DNA of 64,000 nucleotides from CAWGMT01 sp963823675 (GTDB taxonomy: Bacteria; Planctomycetota; Planctomycetia; Isosphaerales; Isosphaeraceae): positions 1,529,613-1,593,612 of the forward strand of contig CAWGMT010000008.1 of NCBI GenBank assembly GCA_963823675.1, in the 5' to 3' direction. The notes beneath the pieces were generated by a model that worked only from the letters and a program-made list of their open reading frames with translations, was not told the origin of the DNA and did no database searches. Below are positions 57,109-64,000 of this stretch, piece by piece (within the stretch, counting starts at the first letter, position 1; each line of letters opens with the position of its first letter). The position numbers were made by a program, and so were the translations under genes.

Positions 57109-58072
57109 ATGGGTTGGTATTACTACGGATTCAAGCCCTACGTCCCCGTCGCCCAGCGACGCCGCGAGGCCCAGCGCGAGCTGGAGAAGATGCGCAAAAA
57201 AGGCCTTAACGTTCAGCCGATCGTCATCGACGGCCGCCCGATCGCCAAGACGTTCTGGGGCAAGGCATGGTGCGAGAACCTCGAGTCGTACAGCGACTTC
57301 GAGAACCGCCTGCCGCGCGGCCGCACGTACGTGCGCAACGGATCGGTCGTGCACCTCGAGATTCAACCGGGCAAGATCTCGGCCCTGGTCAGCGGCTCCG
57401 AGCTTTACTCGGTCGAGATCACGATCTCGTCCCTGCCCGACCCGCACTGGAAATGCGTCAAAGGTCAGTGTGCAGGCCAGATCGGCTCGCTGGTCGAGCT
57501 GCTGCAAGGACGGCTCTCCAAGAGCGTCATGGATGTCGTGACCCAGCACGGCGAGTGGACTGTTCCCGAAGCCGGCTGAAATCAAGATGAAGTGTTCCTG
57601 CCCCGACTGGGCCGGCATGTGCAAGCACGTCGCCGCGGTGATGTATGGTGTCGGCGCGCGTCTTGACGACAAGCCCGAGCTGCTGTTCGTGCTCCGCAAG
57701 GTCGATCACCTGGAACTGATCGCGGGCGCCGTCGACAGCGCGCCGGTCGCCGACGTCGGCAAGGCTCGAGGCAAGAAGACCATCGCGGCCGGAGATCTTG
57801 CCGACGTCTTCGGAATCGAGATGGCCGAGGCGGAAACCCCTGCTCTGGCTTCGCCCGCGATCGCGAAGAAGCCGGCGAAGCCCAAGCCTTCCGCCGCCAA
57901 GGCGGCCGCGAAGGCAAAGTCGAAAGGCGCCGTCACCGACGTGAAGAAAACTGCGCGAGTACCGGCCGCGAAGCAGAAGAAGCCCAAAACGGCTGCGGCA
58001 AGCCTCAAGGCAGCGGTCCAGGGGCGGACCAAGCCCTCTGCGGGAAAGCGGGTAAAGCAGCCAGTGTCGTGA
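57109..58072 (+). pseudogene. SWIM zinc-finger protein, frameshifted
   Basis: MGWYYYGFKPYVPVAQRRRE and FWGKAWCENLESYSDFENRL are typical for the SWIM partner of SNF2 helicases. The frame breaks near 57560: EWT then, one frame over, FPKPAEIKMKCSCPDWAGMC. CxCx(n)CxH (CSC...CKH) is the zinc motif. The tail from ~57900 is Ala/Lys-rich (KPAKPKPSAAKAAAKAK). It starts 26 bp after the helicase stop. A few bases are missing at the break; otherwise complete. Confidence 0.82.
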
Positions 58073-58168
58073 GACGGCGTTGCGGCCTCTTACGAGGCTC
58101 GGCATGATTCACGAGCGGGTGTCACGCCAAAAGGAGTGGCTGGGATCAACGCTCGCAGGATTTCTTTG

Positions 58169-58214
58169 TCGCCTTTCGCTCCGCGAAAGCACCTCCTTTC
58201 GCGGAGCGAAATGC
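58169..58214. repeat. Hairpin of the CTTTCGCTCCGCGAAAG family
   Basis: GTCGCCTTTCGCTCCGCGAA and TTTCGCGGAGCGAAATGCGA form inverted arms around a short loop. Related to the hairpin at the end of repeat R1. Confidence 0.6.
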
Positions 58215-58423
58215 GACTTCAGTCGACCCGAAGGACGACGCCCCCAGAGCCGAGGCCTCCGTGCTGGGGGCTCGCCGGCCATCGCCAACTCGACCCCAGG
58301 CACCCAGACTTTCTTACCTGCGAAGGCACACAAACTGAACCATGCCCAAAAGCGTGACCGCTTTTCGAATGCGAAGACAAGCCTCCCTGGGTCACTTGGG
58401 TGAAACCCAGGTCTCTTGTTCGT

Positions 58424-58592
58424 CTATGCGACGGCAAAGTCGGTCATACGGCGCATCTCGGGCGACCGGAACGCCAGGACGATGCGGTCTTTCTGCACCC
58501 CGGCGTCGAGCAGCTCCTGTGCGATGCTGTACTCCGTCCCGTCGCGCTGAATCCAGAACTTGCCCTCGACTTCGAGGTCGCGTTTGTTGTGC
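58424..58592 (-). pseudogene. XisI C-terminal fragment
   Basis: The minus strand reads EGKFWIQRDGTEYSIAQELL then QKDRIVLAFRSPEMRRMTDF, matching the last ~50 residues of the XisI protein at 61282. The N-terminal half is missing; a palindromic element begins immediately upstream (58595). Not functional. Confidence 0.75.
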
Positions 58593-58594
58593 GC

Positions 58595-58745
58595 GGGTCT
58601 CCTGACCCCGCACGAGCGCCCGACCGAAGGTCTCCTTACTTCGGAGTGTGCCGTGAGAGCACAAATGCCTTTGGAGCCAGGGCCTATGACGAGCTCGGGA
58701 GACCTTCGGTCAGGGATCCCGGCGGGGTCGTGAGACCCGCGCCGA
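58595..58745. mobile_element. MITE-like palindromic element (~150 bp)
   Basis: Left end GCGCGGGTCTCCTGACCCCG...CGACCGAAGGTCTCC and right end GGAGACCTTCGGTC...GACCCGCGCC are inverse complements over ~45 bp with a few mismatches, around a ~55-bp centre. No coding capacity. It abuts the truncated XisI fragment, so insertion or a linked deletion removed the XisI N-terminus. Confidence 0.75.
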
Positions 58746-58910
58746 ACGCTCGGCGGCTTGGCACCTTCATCAATCGAAACCGGACGAACCCCAAACCCAG
58801 TCAAGCTCAACTTTTCACCGCGCCAGTCTGGTGGAGCTTTGCTAAATGTACACATGATTGCATGTATGTATCACCGGCTTGGGTCGGAAATACCTCGCAA
58901 CTTCACCACT

Positions 58911-59038
58911 CCGCTCCGCCGGGTATGCTTCGGCCAGGTCCGGCTGGGCTCCGCCCCGCGGCTCCGCCGCTTCGCCGGCCAGGCCTACGCAAACCCGGCT
59001 CCGCTCCTGCCTCGACTTGAGCTCAGCTACCAGACTGA
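58911..59038. repeat. ~128-bp direct repeat downstream of FGE gene, copy 1
   Basis: Blocks CCGCTCCGCCGGGTATG, TTCGGCCAGGTCCGGCTGGG, CTCCGCCGCTTCGCCGGCCA and CTCGACTTGAGCTCAG recur in the same order at 61970-62097. Both copies follow the stop of an FGE gene whose 3' end is VR-like. Confidence 0.88.
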
Positions 59039-60384
59039 CCTAGGACCAGGCGGAAGCCCAGGTAGAAGTACCGGTCCTCCGGAGAGTTCCCGCTGCGGTC
59101 CGCCGACCGGCACCTGCCGGGCTCGCGGCTCCAGCCCCCGCCCCGGACCACCCGGTACGAGGCCCCAGACGCGCCCGGCGGGTCGGCGGGGGGCGACGAG
59201 GCGTAGTACTTCGCTTCGTACCAATCGGCACACCATTCTCAGACATTACCCAGCACATCATGAAGACCCCAGGCGTTTGCGCTCTTCTGGCCCACCGGGT
59301 GGGTCTTCTTCTCTGAGTTCTTGCCGTACCACGCAAACTCCCCGAGCGCGCTCGCATTGTCGCCGAACGGATACAGCGTCGCGCTGCCCGCCCGACAGGC
59401 ATATTCCCACTCCGCCTCCGTGGGCAGACGGTACCCGTCGCCACCGAGAACGGTGACCTCCGTGCCATTGATCTGATAGAACGGCGTCCGCTTCTCCCGT
59501 TTACTGAGCTTGTTGCAGAATGCGACCACGTCGAGCCACGACACGCTCTCCACCGGCAGGTCATCCGATCCCTTGAAGTGACTCGGATTATTGCCCATGA
59601 CCGCCTGGTACTGGCCCTGCGTGACCGGGTGGGCTCCCAGGTAGAACGGACGGGTGATCTTGACCGTATGCTGCGGTTGCTCGTTGTCGAACCACTCCCG
59701 CTTGGAATCAGGACACTGCCGTATCAGATGATCGATCTGGTCTTGGGATGAGCCCATCAGGAACGAGCCGGGCTCGATGCGAACCAGGGTCATGCCCAGA
59801 GAATTGGTCACTTTTTTCGCCGGCGGCGCAGGTGACGTTTTGGGCCCTGCCGCTGGAATCGCGGCCTCGGCACGCGGCTTCGGGGGCGCGGCCTCGCTCG
59901 GTGGCTTCGGGGGCGCGGCCGTCCGCTTCTGAAAGTGGAATTCGATCCCGCGGATGAGCCGGTCGAACATGAGGATGGAAATCCCGCCCTTGGTCCAGCT
60001 CGATCGCGTTACGAAACGCGAGCCGGGCAAGACTTGGGGGTAGGTCCGCCTCGCCCGGCATCGTGGCATGATCGATCAGGATCGGGATCACGGGCAGATT
60101 CCGATTGAGTGCCGATTCCAGTTCGATCCGCACAAAGTCTCGCGGGTCGTCGAGCCGTCGATGCGCACAGCTTCCCCGGCCCACTTCGATCCGATCACCG
60201 CGAGGACCACGTCGCACTGGCTAACGGCCGCGTCGATGTGTTCCCGGAAGTCTTCACCAAAAGGTATGGAATCGATGTCCATGAAGACCGCATCGTTGCC
60301 GAAGTGAGCACGAAGTCGGTCGTAGATCCGCCCGGCCACGCCGATCGAATCCTGGCGCCGATAGGAGAGAAAGATCCTCGGCAT
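59023..60384 (-). pseudogene. TIR-FGE fusion protein (DGR-target-like), disrupted
   Basis: From ATG 60384: TIR domain MPRIFLSYRRQDSIGVAGRI, DAVFMDIDSIPFGEDFREHI, CDVVLAVIGSKWAGE. Frame change near 60140 to RDFVRIELESALNRNLPVIP, then near 59970 to DRLIRGIEFHFQ, a Pro/Ala-rich linker, and the FGE domain: NSLGMTLVRIEPGSFLMGSS, FYLGAHPVTQGQYQAVMGNN, YRLPTEAEWEYACRAGS. TGA at 59237-59239 replaces the first Trp of VWEWC; beyond it the frame continues through YRVVRGGGWSREP to TGA 59023. TIR domains often cleave NAD in bacterial defence; that role is inferred. The VR-like end is at 59040-59164. Confidence 0.75.
59040..59164 (-). repeat. VR-like segment 2 (TIR-FGE gene 3' end)
   Basis: It aligns to the VR-like segment at 30670: identical at most conserved positions, including third bases (CTGGGCTTCCGCCTGG) where both differ from the TR at 50712. 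It differs from that segment mainly at positions expected to be Asn-codon adenines. The two share a 3' flank (GGTCAGTCTGG), so a common, unseen TR is likely. Confidence 0.6.
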
Positions 60385-60695
60385 CGAGCTGTCGCCATGT
60401 CGGTGCTGCTGTAACCTCCCGTGGTACCTACAACGATTCGAGAGTACCGATCCCAGTTGCAGACGACAACCAGATTCTGGTTGAATTCGGTGCGCAAAAA
60501 GCCGCCTCCGATCGAATAAACCGATGCGCGGACGGCCCGGGTTCGAAGATTCCGGCGATGACCGAATTCCGTGCCAAACGCATCATAACGGCCCCGGCAG
60601 GCAGGCTTGGTGGCCCATCCGAACTGGACCGGCGCGAATGATTCCGGATAAGGTGAGCGGGAGCAGATTCAGGCCATCTTGGCCGAAGCCGATGC
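60385..60695. other. Intergenic, nothing recognised
   Basis: Leader of the TIR-FGE gene. I see no gene, RNA or clear repeat. Confidence 0.4.
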
Positions 60696-60827
60696 TCAAG
60701 CCAAGGAGATCAGTCGACTAGGTGCAGCATCGATGTCCATGAAGACGGAATCGTTGCCGAAGTGCGCGCGAAGACGGTCATAGATCAGCCCGGCAACGCC
60801 GATCGAATCCTGGCGCCGATACAACTT
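60696..60827 (-). pseudogene. TIR domain fragment
   Basis: KLYRRQDSIGVAGLIYDRLR and AHFGNDSVFMDIDA match the first ~40 residues of the TIR domain at 60384 and then end in unrelated sequence (APSRLISLA). No start codon of its own. Remnant of a duplicated TIR-FGE gene. Confidence 0.7.
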
Positions 60828-60879
60828 GCGCGGGCGGGGTTCTGGGAACGAGCCCGCAGATTGCCACCGCGGTGGCTTC

Positions 60880-61107
60880 TCACGGCCTCGCTGGAACGAA
60901 GCGTTTAATGGCGCCCTCAAGCCAGGCCGTGCGGGCTTCTTCCCCGTCGGTGACCGCTGACCACTCGCGCCGGATGAGGTCAACGTCGATTTTATTCTGG
61001 TTGGCGATCAAGAGCGTTTCGATGTCCGCTTGGTCCTGCGGCCGGAACATGACGCCGCGCGCAGTGATGACGTCGACATCGCTCGGAAAGCGAATCGGCA
61101 AGTTCAT
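60880..61107 (-). CDS. Fusion remnant of antitoxin-like and nucleotidyltransferase genes
   Basis: From ATG 61107 with GGAGGG upstream. Residues 1-18 (MNLPIRFPSDVDVITARG) match the start of the protein at 63644. From FRPQDQADIETLLIANQNK onward it matches the last ~55 residues of the nucleotidyltransferase at 63421. An in-frame deletion joined the two genes, removing the catalytic half. Expression is possible, activity unlikely. Confidence 0.65.
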   Translation of the reverse strand: MNLPIRFPSDVDVITARGVMFRPQDQADIETLLIANQNKIDVDLIRREWSAVTDGEEARTAWLEGAIKRFVPARP

Positions 61108-61281
61108 GGTCGCACCCTCCGTTCGTCGCACAAGAGGTATTGAAGCAAACCGATCGTCGGCGAGCGCGGGTCTTGCGCGATGGGGACGATACCTGGAAAA
61201 CGATCCGGCGCCGCGATCACCCCAGCGATCTATCGCTGCGGATCACCGATGTTGTCCTGCATTCCGGTGTGCAGACGACCG

Positions 61282-61617
61282 TTACGAGACGGCAAAGTCC
61301 GTCAATTGCCGCTTTCTGAGCGACCGAAACGCCAGCACGATCCTACTTTTCGGCACACCGGCGTCCAGCAACTCTTGCGCGATGCCGCGCTCGGTGCCGT
61401 CGCGCTGAATCCAGAACTTGCCGTCGACAAGATCGACATGCACCAGGCACCCGTGTTCGCGACGAATTCCCTCCCAGCCGACGACCATCAGCAGATAGTG
61501 GTCTTGGTCGCGGTCGAAGACGGTCTGGAGCTGGAGCTCACCGTAGGAATAGGGAATCCGGGCATACTCCCGGATGATCGACGCGATCAATTGGCGATCG
61601 GATTCGGCGGTAACCAT
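61282..61617 (-). CDS. xisI: XisI-like protein
   Basis: 111 residues: IASIIREYARIPYSYGELQL, VFDRDQDHYLLMVVGWEG, VHVDLVDGKFWIQRDGTERG, IAQELLDAGVPKSRIVLAFR. This is the XisI family, first described as a factor for fdxN-element excision in cyanobacteria and usually encoded directly after XisH. It overlaps the xisH end by 31 bp. Widespread XisH/XisI pairs outside heterocyst elements have no proven function. Full length. Confidence 0.88.
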   Translation of the reverse strand: MVTAESDRQLIASIIREYARIPYSYGELQLQTVFDRDQDHYLLMVVGWEGIRREHGCLVHVDLVDGKFWIQRDGTERGIAQELLDAGVPKSRIVLAFRSLRKRQLTDFAVS

Positions 61618-61868
61618 TGCCGGATGGTCTCCGTGTCTGGGTCAAACACAATCAACTGGATGCCGTGAGTATCCACCAGCAGCTTGCCAATCGAATCTTC
61701 AAACAGGCTGACGTTTGTTTCTTCGTCAACAGCCAAAAACTTGGCCCATTTCACGTGGAGCGGATCCTGAGTGATCGTCCAGCCCTCCTTGATCAGGGCA
61801 CTCTTAACTTGGTCGTGGTACCGATCGCGCGGGCATTGAACGATCTCCGCTCCATCCAAAGAAGGCAC
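61587..61868 (-). pseudogene. XisH-like protein with internal deletion
   Basis: 93 codons: RDRYHDQVKSALIKEGWTIT then QDPLHVKW is followed directly by FLAVDEETNVSLFEDSIGKL and IQLIVFDPDTETIRQWLP. Normal XisH is ~135-140 residues; about 45-50 residues are missing after HVKW without loss of frame. The lost part is the centre of the nuclease-like fold (the VDLGAE and KSF region in homologues). Confidence 0.75.
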
Positions 61869-61969
61869 ATTTTCATTATAGTCAGCCCATGGCGCAAGAA
61901 AAACGCCCTACTTCAAGGGGTTGGACTTGCACCCAGCCAGTCGTTTGGAAGATTCCATCCCATCGCCAC

Positions 61970-62097
61970 CCGCTCCGCCGGGTATGTTTCGGCCAGGTCC
62001 GGCTGGGCTCCGCCCCGCGGCTCCGCCGCTTCGCCGGCCAGGCCTGCGCAGCCCGGCTGCGCTTCCTGCCTCGACTTGAGCTCAGCCGCCAGACTGA
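61970..62097. repeat. ~128-bp direct repeat downstream of FGE gene, copy 2
   Basis: Second copy of the 58911-59038 repeat, ~93 percent alike, directly after the stop of the FGE gene at 62082. Confidence 0.88.
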
Positions 62098-62180
62098 CCT
62101 CCGGCCACGCGAAAGCCGAGGGTGAAGGTCTTGACGTCCGGCTCGCGCGCCTCCCGGTTCGCCGACCGGCAGCGGCCCAG
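62098..62180 (-). repeat. VR-like segment 3, 5'-truncated
   Basis: Aligns to the 3' two thirds of the VR-like segments at 30670 and 59040 (CGSTCGGCGAAC region to CTCGGCTTTCGC) and shares their 3' flank GGTCAGTCTGGCGGCTGAGC. Confidence 0.55.
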
Positions 62181-62242
62181 GCCGCTGCCCGCGCGACAGG
62201 CATATTCCCACTCCGCCTCCGTGGGCAGACGGTAACCGTCGC

Positions 62243-62289
62243 CACCGAGAACGGTGACCTCGATGGCACCGAGGTCACCGTTCTCGGTG
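62243..62289. repeat. Inverted duplication inside FGE gene
   Basis: Perfect 20-bp arms (62243-62262, 62270-62289; CACCGAGAACGGTGACCTCG and its inverse) with loop ATGGCAC. The homologous place in the TIR-FGE gene has one arm only. Confidence 0.93.
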
Positions 62290-62648
62290 CCATCGATCTT
62301 GTAGAACGGCGTTCGCTTCTCTTTTTCGCTGAGCCTGTTGCAGAATGCGACCGCGTCGAGCCAGGACACGCTCTCCACCGGCAGGTCGTCCGATCCCTTG
62401 AAACCACTGGGATTGTTGCCCATGACCGCTTGGTACTGGCCCTGCGTGATCTGGTGGGTGCCCAGGTAGAACGGGCGTGCGACATTGACTGTATGCCGGG
62501 GCTGCTCGTCGTCGAACCACTCTCGCTCGGGACCAGGGAACTCCCGCATCAAACGATCGATCTGGTCTTGGGATGAGCCCATCAGGAACGAGCCGGGCTC
62601 GACGCGAGCCAAGGTCATGCCGAGAGAATTGGTCAGTTTTTTCGCCAT

Positions 62649-62790
62649 CAGAAGGCCTCGGTCGAAGAAATTGCGCTTGGAGTGAAGGTCATGCCGAGCG
62701 AATTCGTCGGTTCTTTCGTCGGCGACGGAAGTGGCGTTGGGGCTCGGCCGATCGAATCCTGGCGCCGATACAACTTGCGCATGCGGGGTC
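62649..62790 (-). pseudogene. TIR start fragment fused to FGE start fragment
   Basis: Minus strand: KLYRRQDSIG (TIR start) runs straight into PTKEPTNSLGMTFTPS, a second copy of the KKLTNSLGMTL start of the FGE domain, and ends in TGA just before the ATG at 62648. A deletion removed nearly the whole TIR domain. Confidence 0.65.
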
Positions 62791-62827
62791 TTGGAACGGG
62801 CCGAGAGATTACCAGCGCAGTGGCATC

Positions 62828-63421
62828 TCACGGCCTCGCTGGAACGAAGCGCTTAATGGCGTCCTCCAGCCAGGCCGTGCGGGCTTCTTCTCCGACCGCG
62901 ACCGCCGACCACTCGCGCCGGATGAAGTCGACGTCGATCTCATCCCGGTTAGCGATCAGCAGCGTTTCGATGTCCACTTGGTCCTGGGGCCGGAATGAGA
63001 CCAACTTGGTCAAGATCAGGCCCTCGGCGCTGGCCACGCGAAGAGTGTGGCCGGCCGTCCAAGGTAACAGCGAGGCGTTCGCGATCGTGCGCGCGTAGAG
63101 GGGCAATACGGGCTTTAACCAGTCGATCCGCACGGAGCCGAAGCGAAAAGCCGTCATGTGTTCGTGCACATACTCGCGGAGCACCGTGGTCATATCCAGG
63201 TCGAAACCCTGTCGGACTAGCTCCTCGAGCAAGCCCGGCAATGCAACCTGAGGCACGTCGAGCAACACGTTAACGTCGTGGGTAAATCGCAGCCGGCCGC
63301 GCATCAAAGTCGCGAGGCCGCCCACGATCGCGTACCGCGTTGACCGCGCGGCGAAGCAGTCGGACAGTAGTTCAACCGCGCGAATCAGTTCGTCGGCCAG
63401 GATGTCATGTTCAGCAGCCAT
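62828..63421 (-). CDS. Nucleotidyltransferase-fold protein
   Basis: 197 residues: RSTRYAIVGGLATLMRGRLR and FTHDVNVLLDV give the G-G...DVD/N-type active-site pattern, here T-H-D-V-N (second Asp replaced by Asn). RIDWLKPVLPLYARTIANA and TLRVASAEGLILTKLVSFRP then QDQVDIETLL complete a fold like AbiEii-type or minimal nucleotidyltransferases. The upstream 77-residue gene overlaps by 11 nt, giving a two-gene operon like a toxin-antitoxin module. Confidence 0.75.
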   Translation of the reverse strand: MAAEHDILADELIRAVELLSDCFAARSTRYAIVGGLATLMRGRLRFTHDVNVLLDVPQVALPGLLEELVRQGFDLDMTTVLREYVHEHMTAFRFGSVRIDWLKPVLPLYARTIANASLLPWTAGHTLRVASAEGLILTKLVSFRPQDQVDIETLLIANRDEIDVDFIRREWSAVAVGEEARTAWLEDAIKRFVPARP

Positions 63422-63644
63422 GACGATTGAGGAAGTCCCTCACGGCCTGTCTGGCGTGATTCTCTTGTTCCAAGTTATAGTCACGCAGGAATTCAGCCTT
63501 AGGTGACTGTCGCATCATGAGCGCGCCGGCTGCGAGCAGACCGCGAATGGAACGCAAGCGATCCTCGGCCGAGAGCGCCCGAAAACGTGACACCTCCTCG
63601 GTGATGACCTCGGCATCGCTCGGAAAGCGAATCGGCAAGTTCAT
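63411..63644 (-). CDS. Small protein upstream of the nucleotidyltransferase
   Basis: 77 residues from ATG 63644 with GGAGGG nine bases upstream. MNLPIRFPSDAEVITEEVSR, FRALSAEDRLRSIRGLL, then EFLRDYNLEQENHARQAVRD. Helical and charged; not recognised. Coupled to the nucleotidyltransferase and duplicated with it at 61107. Confidence 0.65.
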   Translation of the reverse strand: MNLPIRFPSDAEVITEEVSRFRALSAEDRLRSIRGLLAAGALMMRQSPKAEFLRDYNLEQENHARQAVRDFLNRHGC

Positions 63645-63675
63645 GGTCGCACCCTCCGTTCGTCGCACCAGAGGT

Positions 63676-63681
63676 ATTGTA
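63676..63681 (-). promoter_or_regulatory. Possible -10 box (TACAAT)
   Basis: TACAAT on the minus strand ~32 nt upstream of the ATG at 63644. No clear -35. The region from CTCGCCGACGATCGGT to the ATG is conserved in the duplicate at 61107. Confidence 0.25.
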
Positions 63682-63702
63682 GCAGACCGATCGTCGGCGA
63701 GT

Positions 63703-63815
63703 GTCGGTTTCTCCGGCCCACTTCGGTCCGATTACGGCGAGGACGATGTCGCACTGGCCGACAGCCGCGTCGATGAGTTCCCGGAAGTTTTCGCCGAAGG
63801 GAACATCAGGGTCTG
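63703..63815 (-). pseudogene. TIR domain fragment
   Basis: DPDVPFGENFRELIDAAVGQ then CDIVLAVIGPKWAGE matches residues ~38-72 of the TIR domain at 60384. It has no start, and joins sequence upstream that belongs to a ParE-like gene. Confidence 0.7.
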
Positions 63816-63941
63816 CGGTGCGACCAATATCCGGGCTGCCGTTTCTGAGGAGAGCCCCAGACCCTTCCGCCCTGATTCGTAGTACGCCAGTGCGTCGTCG
63901 AGCTCCGCTTCGGCGTCGCCATGGAAGACGACGGGCTTCAT
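63816..63941 (-). pseudogene. ParE-like toxin, N-terminal fragment
   Basis: From ATG 63941: MKPVVFHGDAEAELDDALAY then YESGRKGLGL, the first helices of ParE/RelE toxins, followed by sequence that leads into the TIR fragment. Upstream of it lies the window edge. Confidence 0.6.
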
Positions 63942-64000
63942 GAGTACTTCTGCTCCGAGACAGACTTCCTCATGTCTCAACATTGTAGCCGAATCCCCAA

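Larger units (their letters stand above)
62082..62648 (-). pseudogene. FGE-domain protein with internal deletion
   Basis: From ATG 62648: NSLGMTLARVEPGSFLMGSS, FYLGTHQITQGQYQAVMGNN, SWLDAVAFCNRLSEKEKRTP, YRLPTEAEWEYACRAGS. It then jumps to GLGRCRSANREAREPDVKTF and TLGFRVAGGQSGG. Compared with the TIR-FGE gene about 70 residues are lost, including the WEWC region and the start of the VR, but the frame is kept. A 20-bp inverted duplication adds ENGDLGAI before VTVLGG. The upstream TIR part survives only as YRRQDSIG (62649-62790). Confidence 0.75.

Noticed and set aside
60530..60560. tRNA T-arm-like GGGTTCGAAGATTCC
   Set aside because: No acceptor stem, D-arm or anticodon arm can be folded around it.

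Overview
The window is GC-rich DNA from a planctomycete-like bacterium. The evidence is the set of families it carries: giant DUF1592/DUF1552 and PSCyt/DUF1501 cytochrome-secretome pairs, an ECF sigma factor with a glycine-rich membrane extension, tetrahydromethanopterin (H4MPT) and methanofuran genes outside the archaea, and a dense population of palindromic repeats. No rRNA, tRNA or CRISPR array was seen.

Layout. 1-5 kb: an LssY_C membrane protein, then small toxin-antitoxin modules (MntA/HepT, a decayed VapBC, a BrnT-like pair). 5-15 kb: a DUF1592 + DUF1552 pair, a 1241-residue membrane-anchored protein of unknown function and a CX5R phosphatase. 15-24 kb: a DisA_N-like protein split by an in-frame TGA, 2-oxoacid:ferredoxin oxidoreductase korAB, and a 993-residue fusion of ECF sigma factor, membrane region and M16 peptidase. 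24-31 kb: a frameshifted PSCyt gene with its DUF1501 partner, a REP-associated (IS200-like) transposase between two tandem palindromic arrays, and a formylglycine-generating-enzyme-like (FGE) gene with a variable-repeat-like 3' end. 32-47 kb: an H4MPT/methanofuran island with mfnE- and mfnF-like genes, an ATP-grasp ligase, a HisA-like protein, a PTPS-like protein, a CitG-like protein, a RimK-like ligase, mch, fhcD, an SDR, a DHPS-like protein, DUF447 and mptG. A second HEPN/MNT module and an SGNH hydrolase are embedded in it. 47-50 kb: a GH130-type glycosidase, a TlpA-like thioredoxin and a Uma2 endonuclease.

50.7-54 kb holds the most notable system, a diversity-generating retroelement (DGR). 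It has a reverse transcriptase with the DGR-type motif IGSLTSQ, an HRDC-type accessory gene, a template repeat (TR) rich in Asn codons that overlaps the end of the RT gene, and a secreted FGE-domain target. The variable repeat (VR) of the target differs from the TR by 19 substitutions, all at TR adenines, plus one inserted base. Three further FGE genes (30.7, 59.0 and 62.1 kb) carry VR-like ends that resemble a different TR lineage. At least one of them is a TIR-FGE fusion. A short TR-like remnant lies at 28.9 kb.

54-64 kb is a graveyard: an SNF2 helicase with about six frame changes, a frameshifted SWIM protein, an XisI fragment next to a MITE-like palindrome, TIR fragments, internally deleted xisH and FGE genes, and a duplicated nucleotidyltransferase module. 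Across the window about twenty genes carry frameshifts or nonsense codons, while the housekeeping and C1 genes are mostly intact. Either accessory DNA is decaying here or the assembly contains indel errors; the sequence alone does not decide between them.
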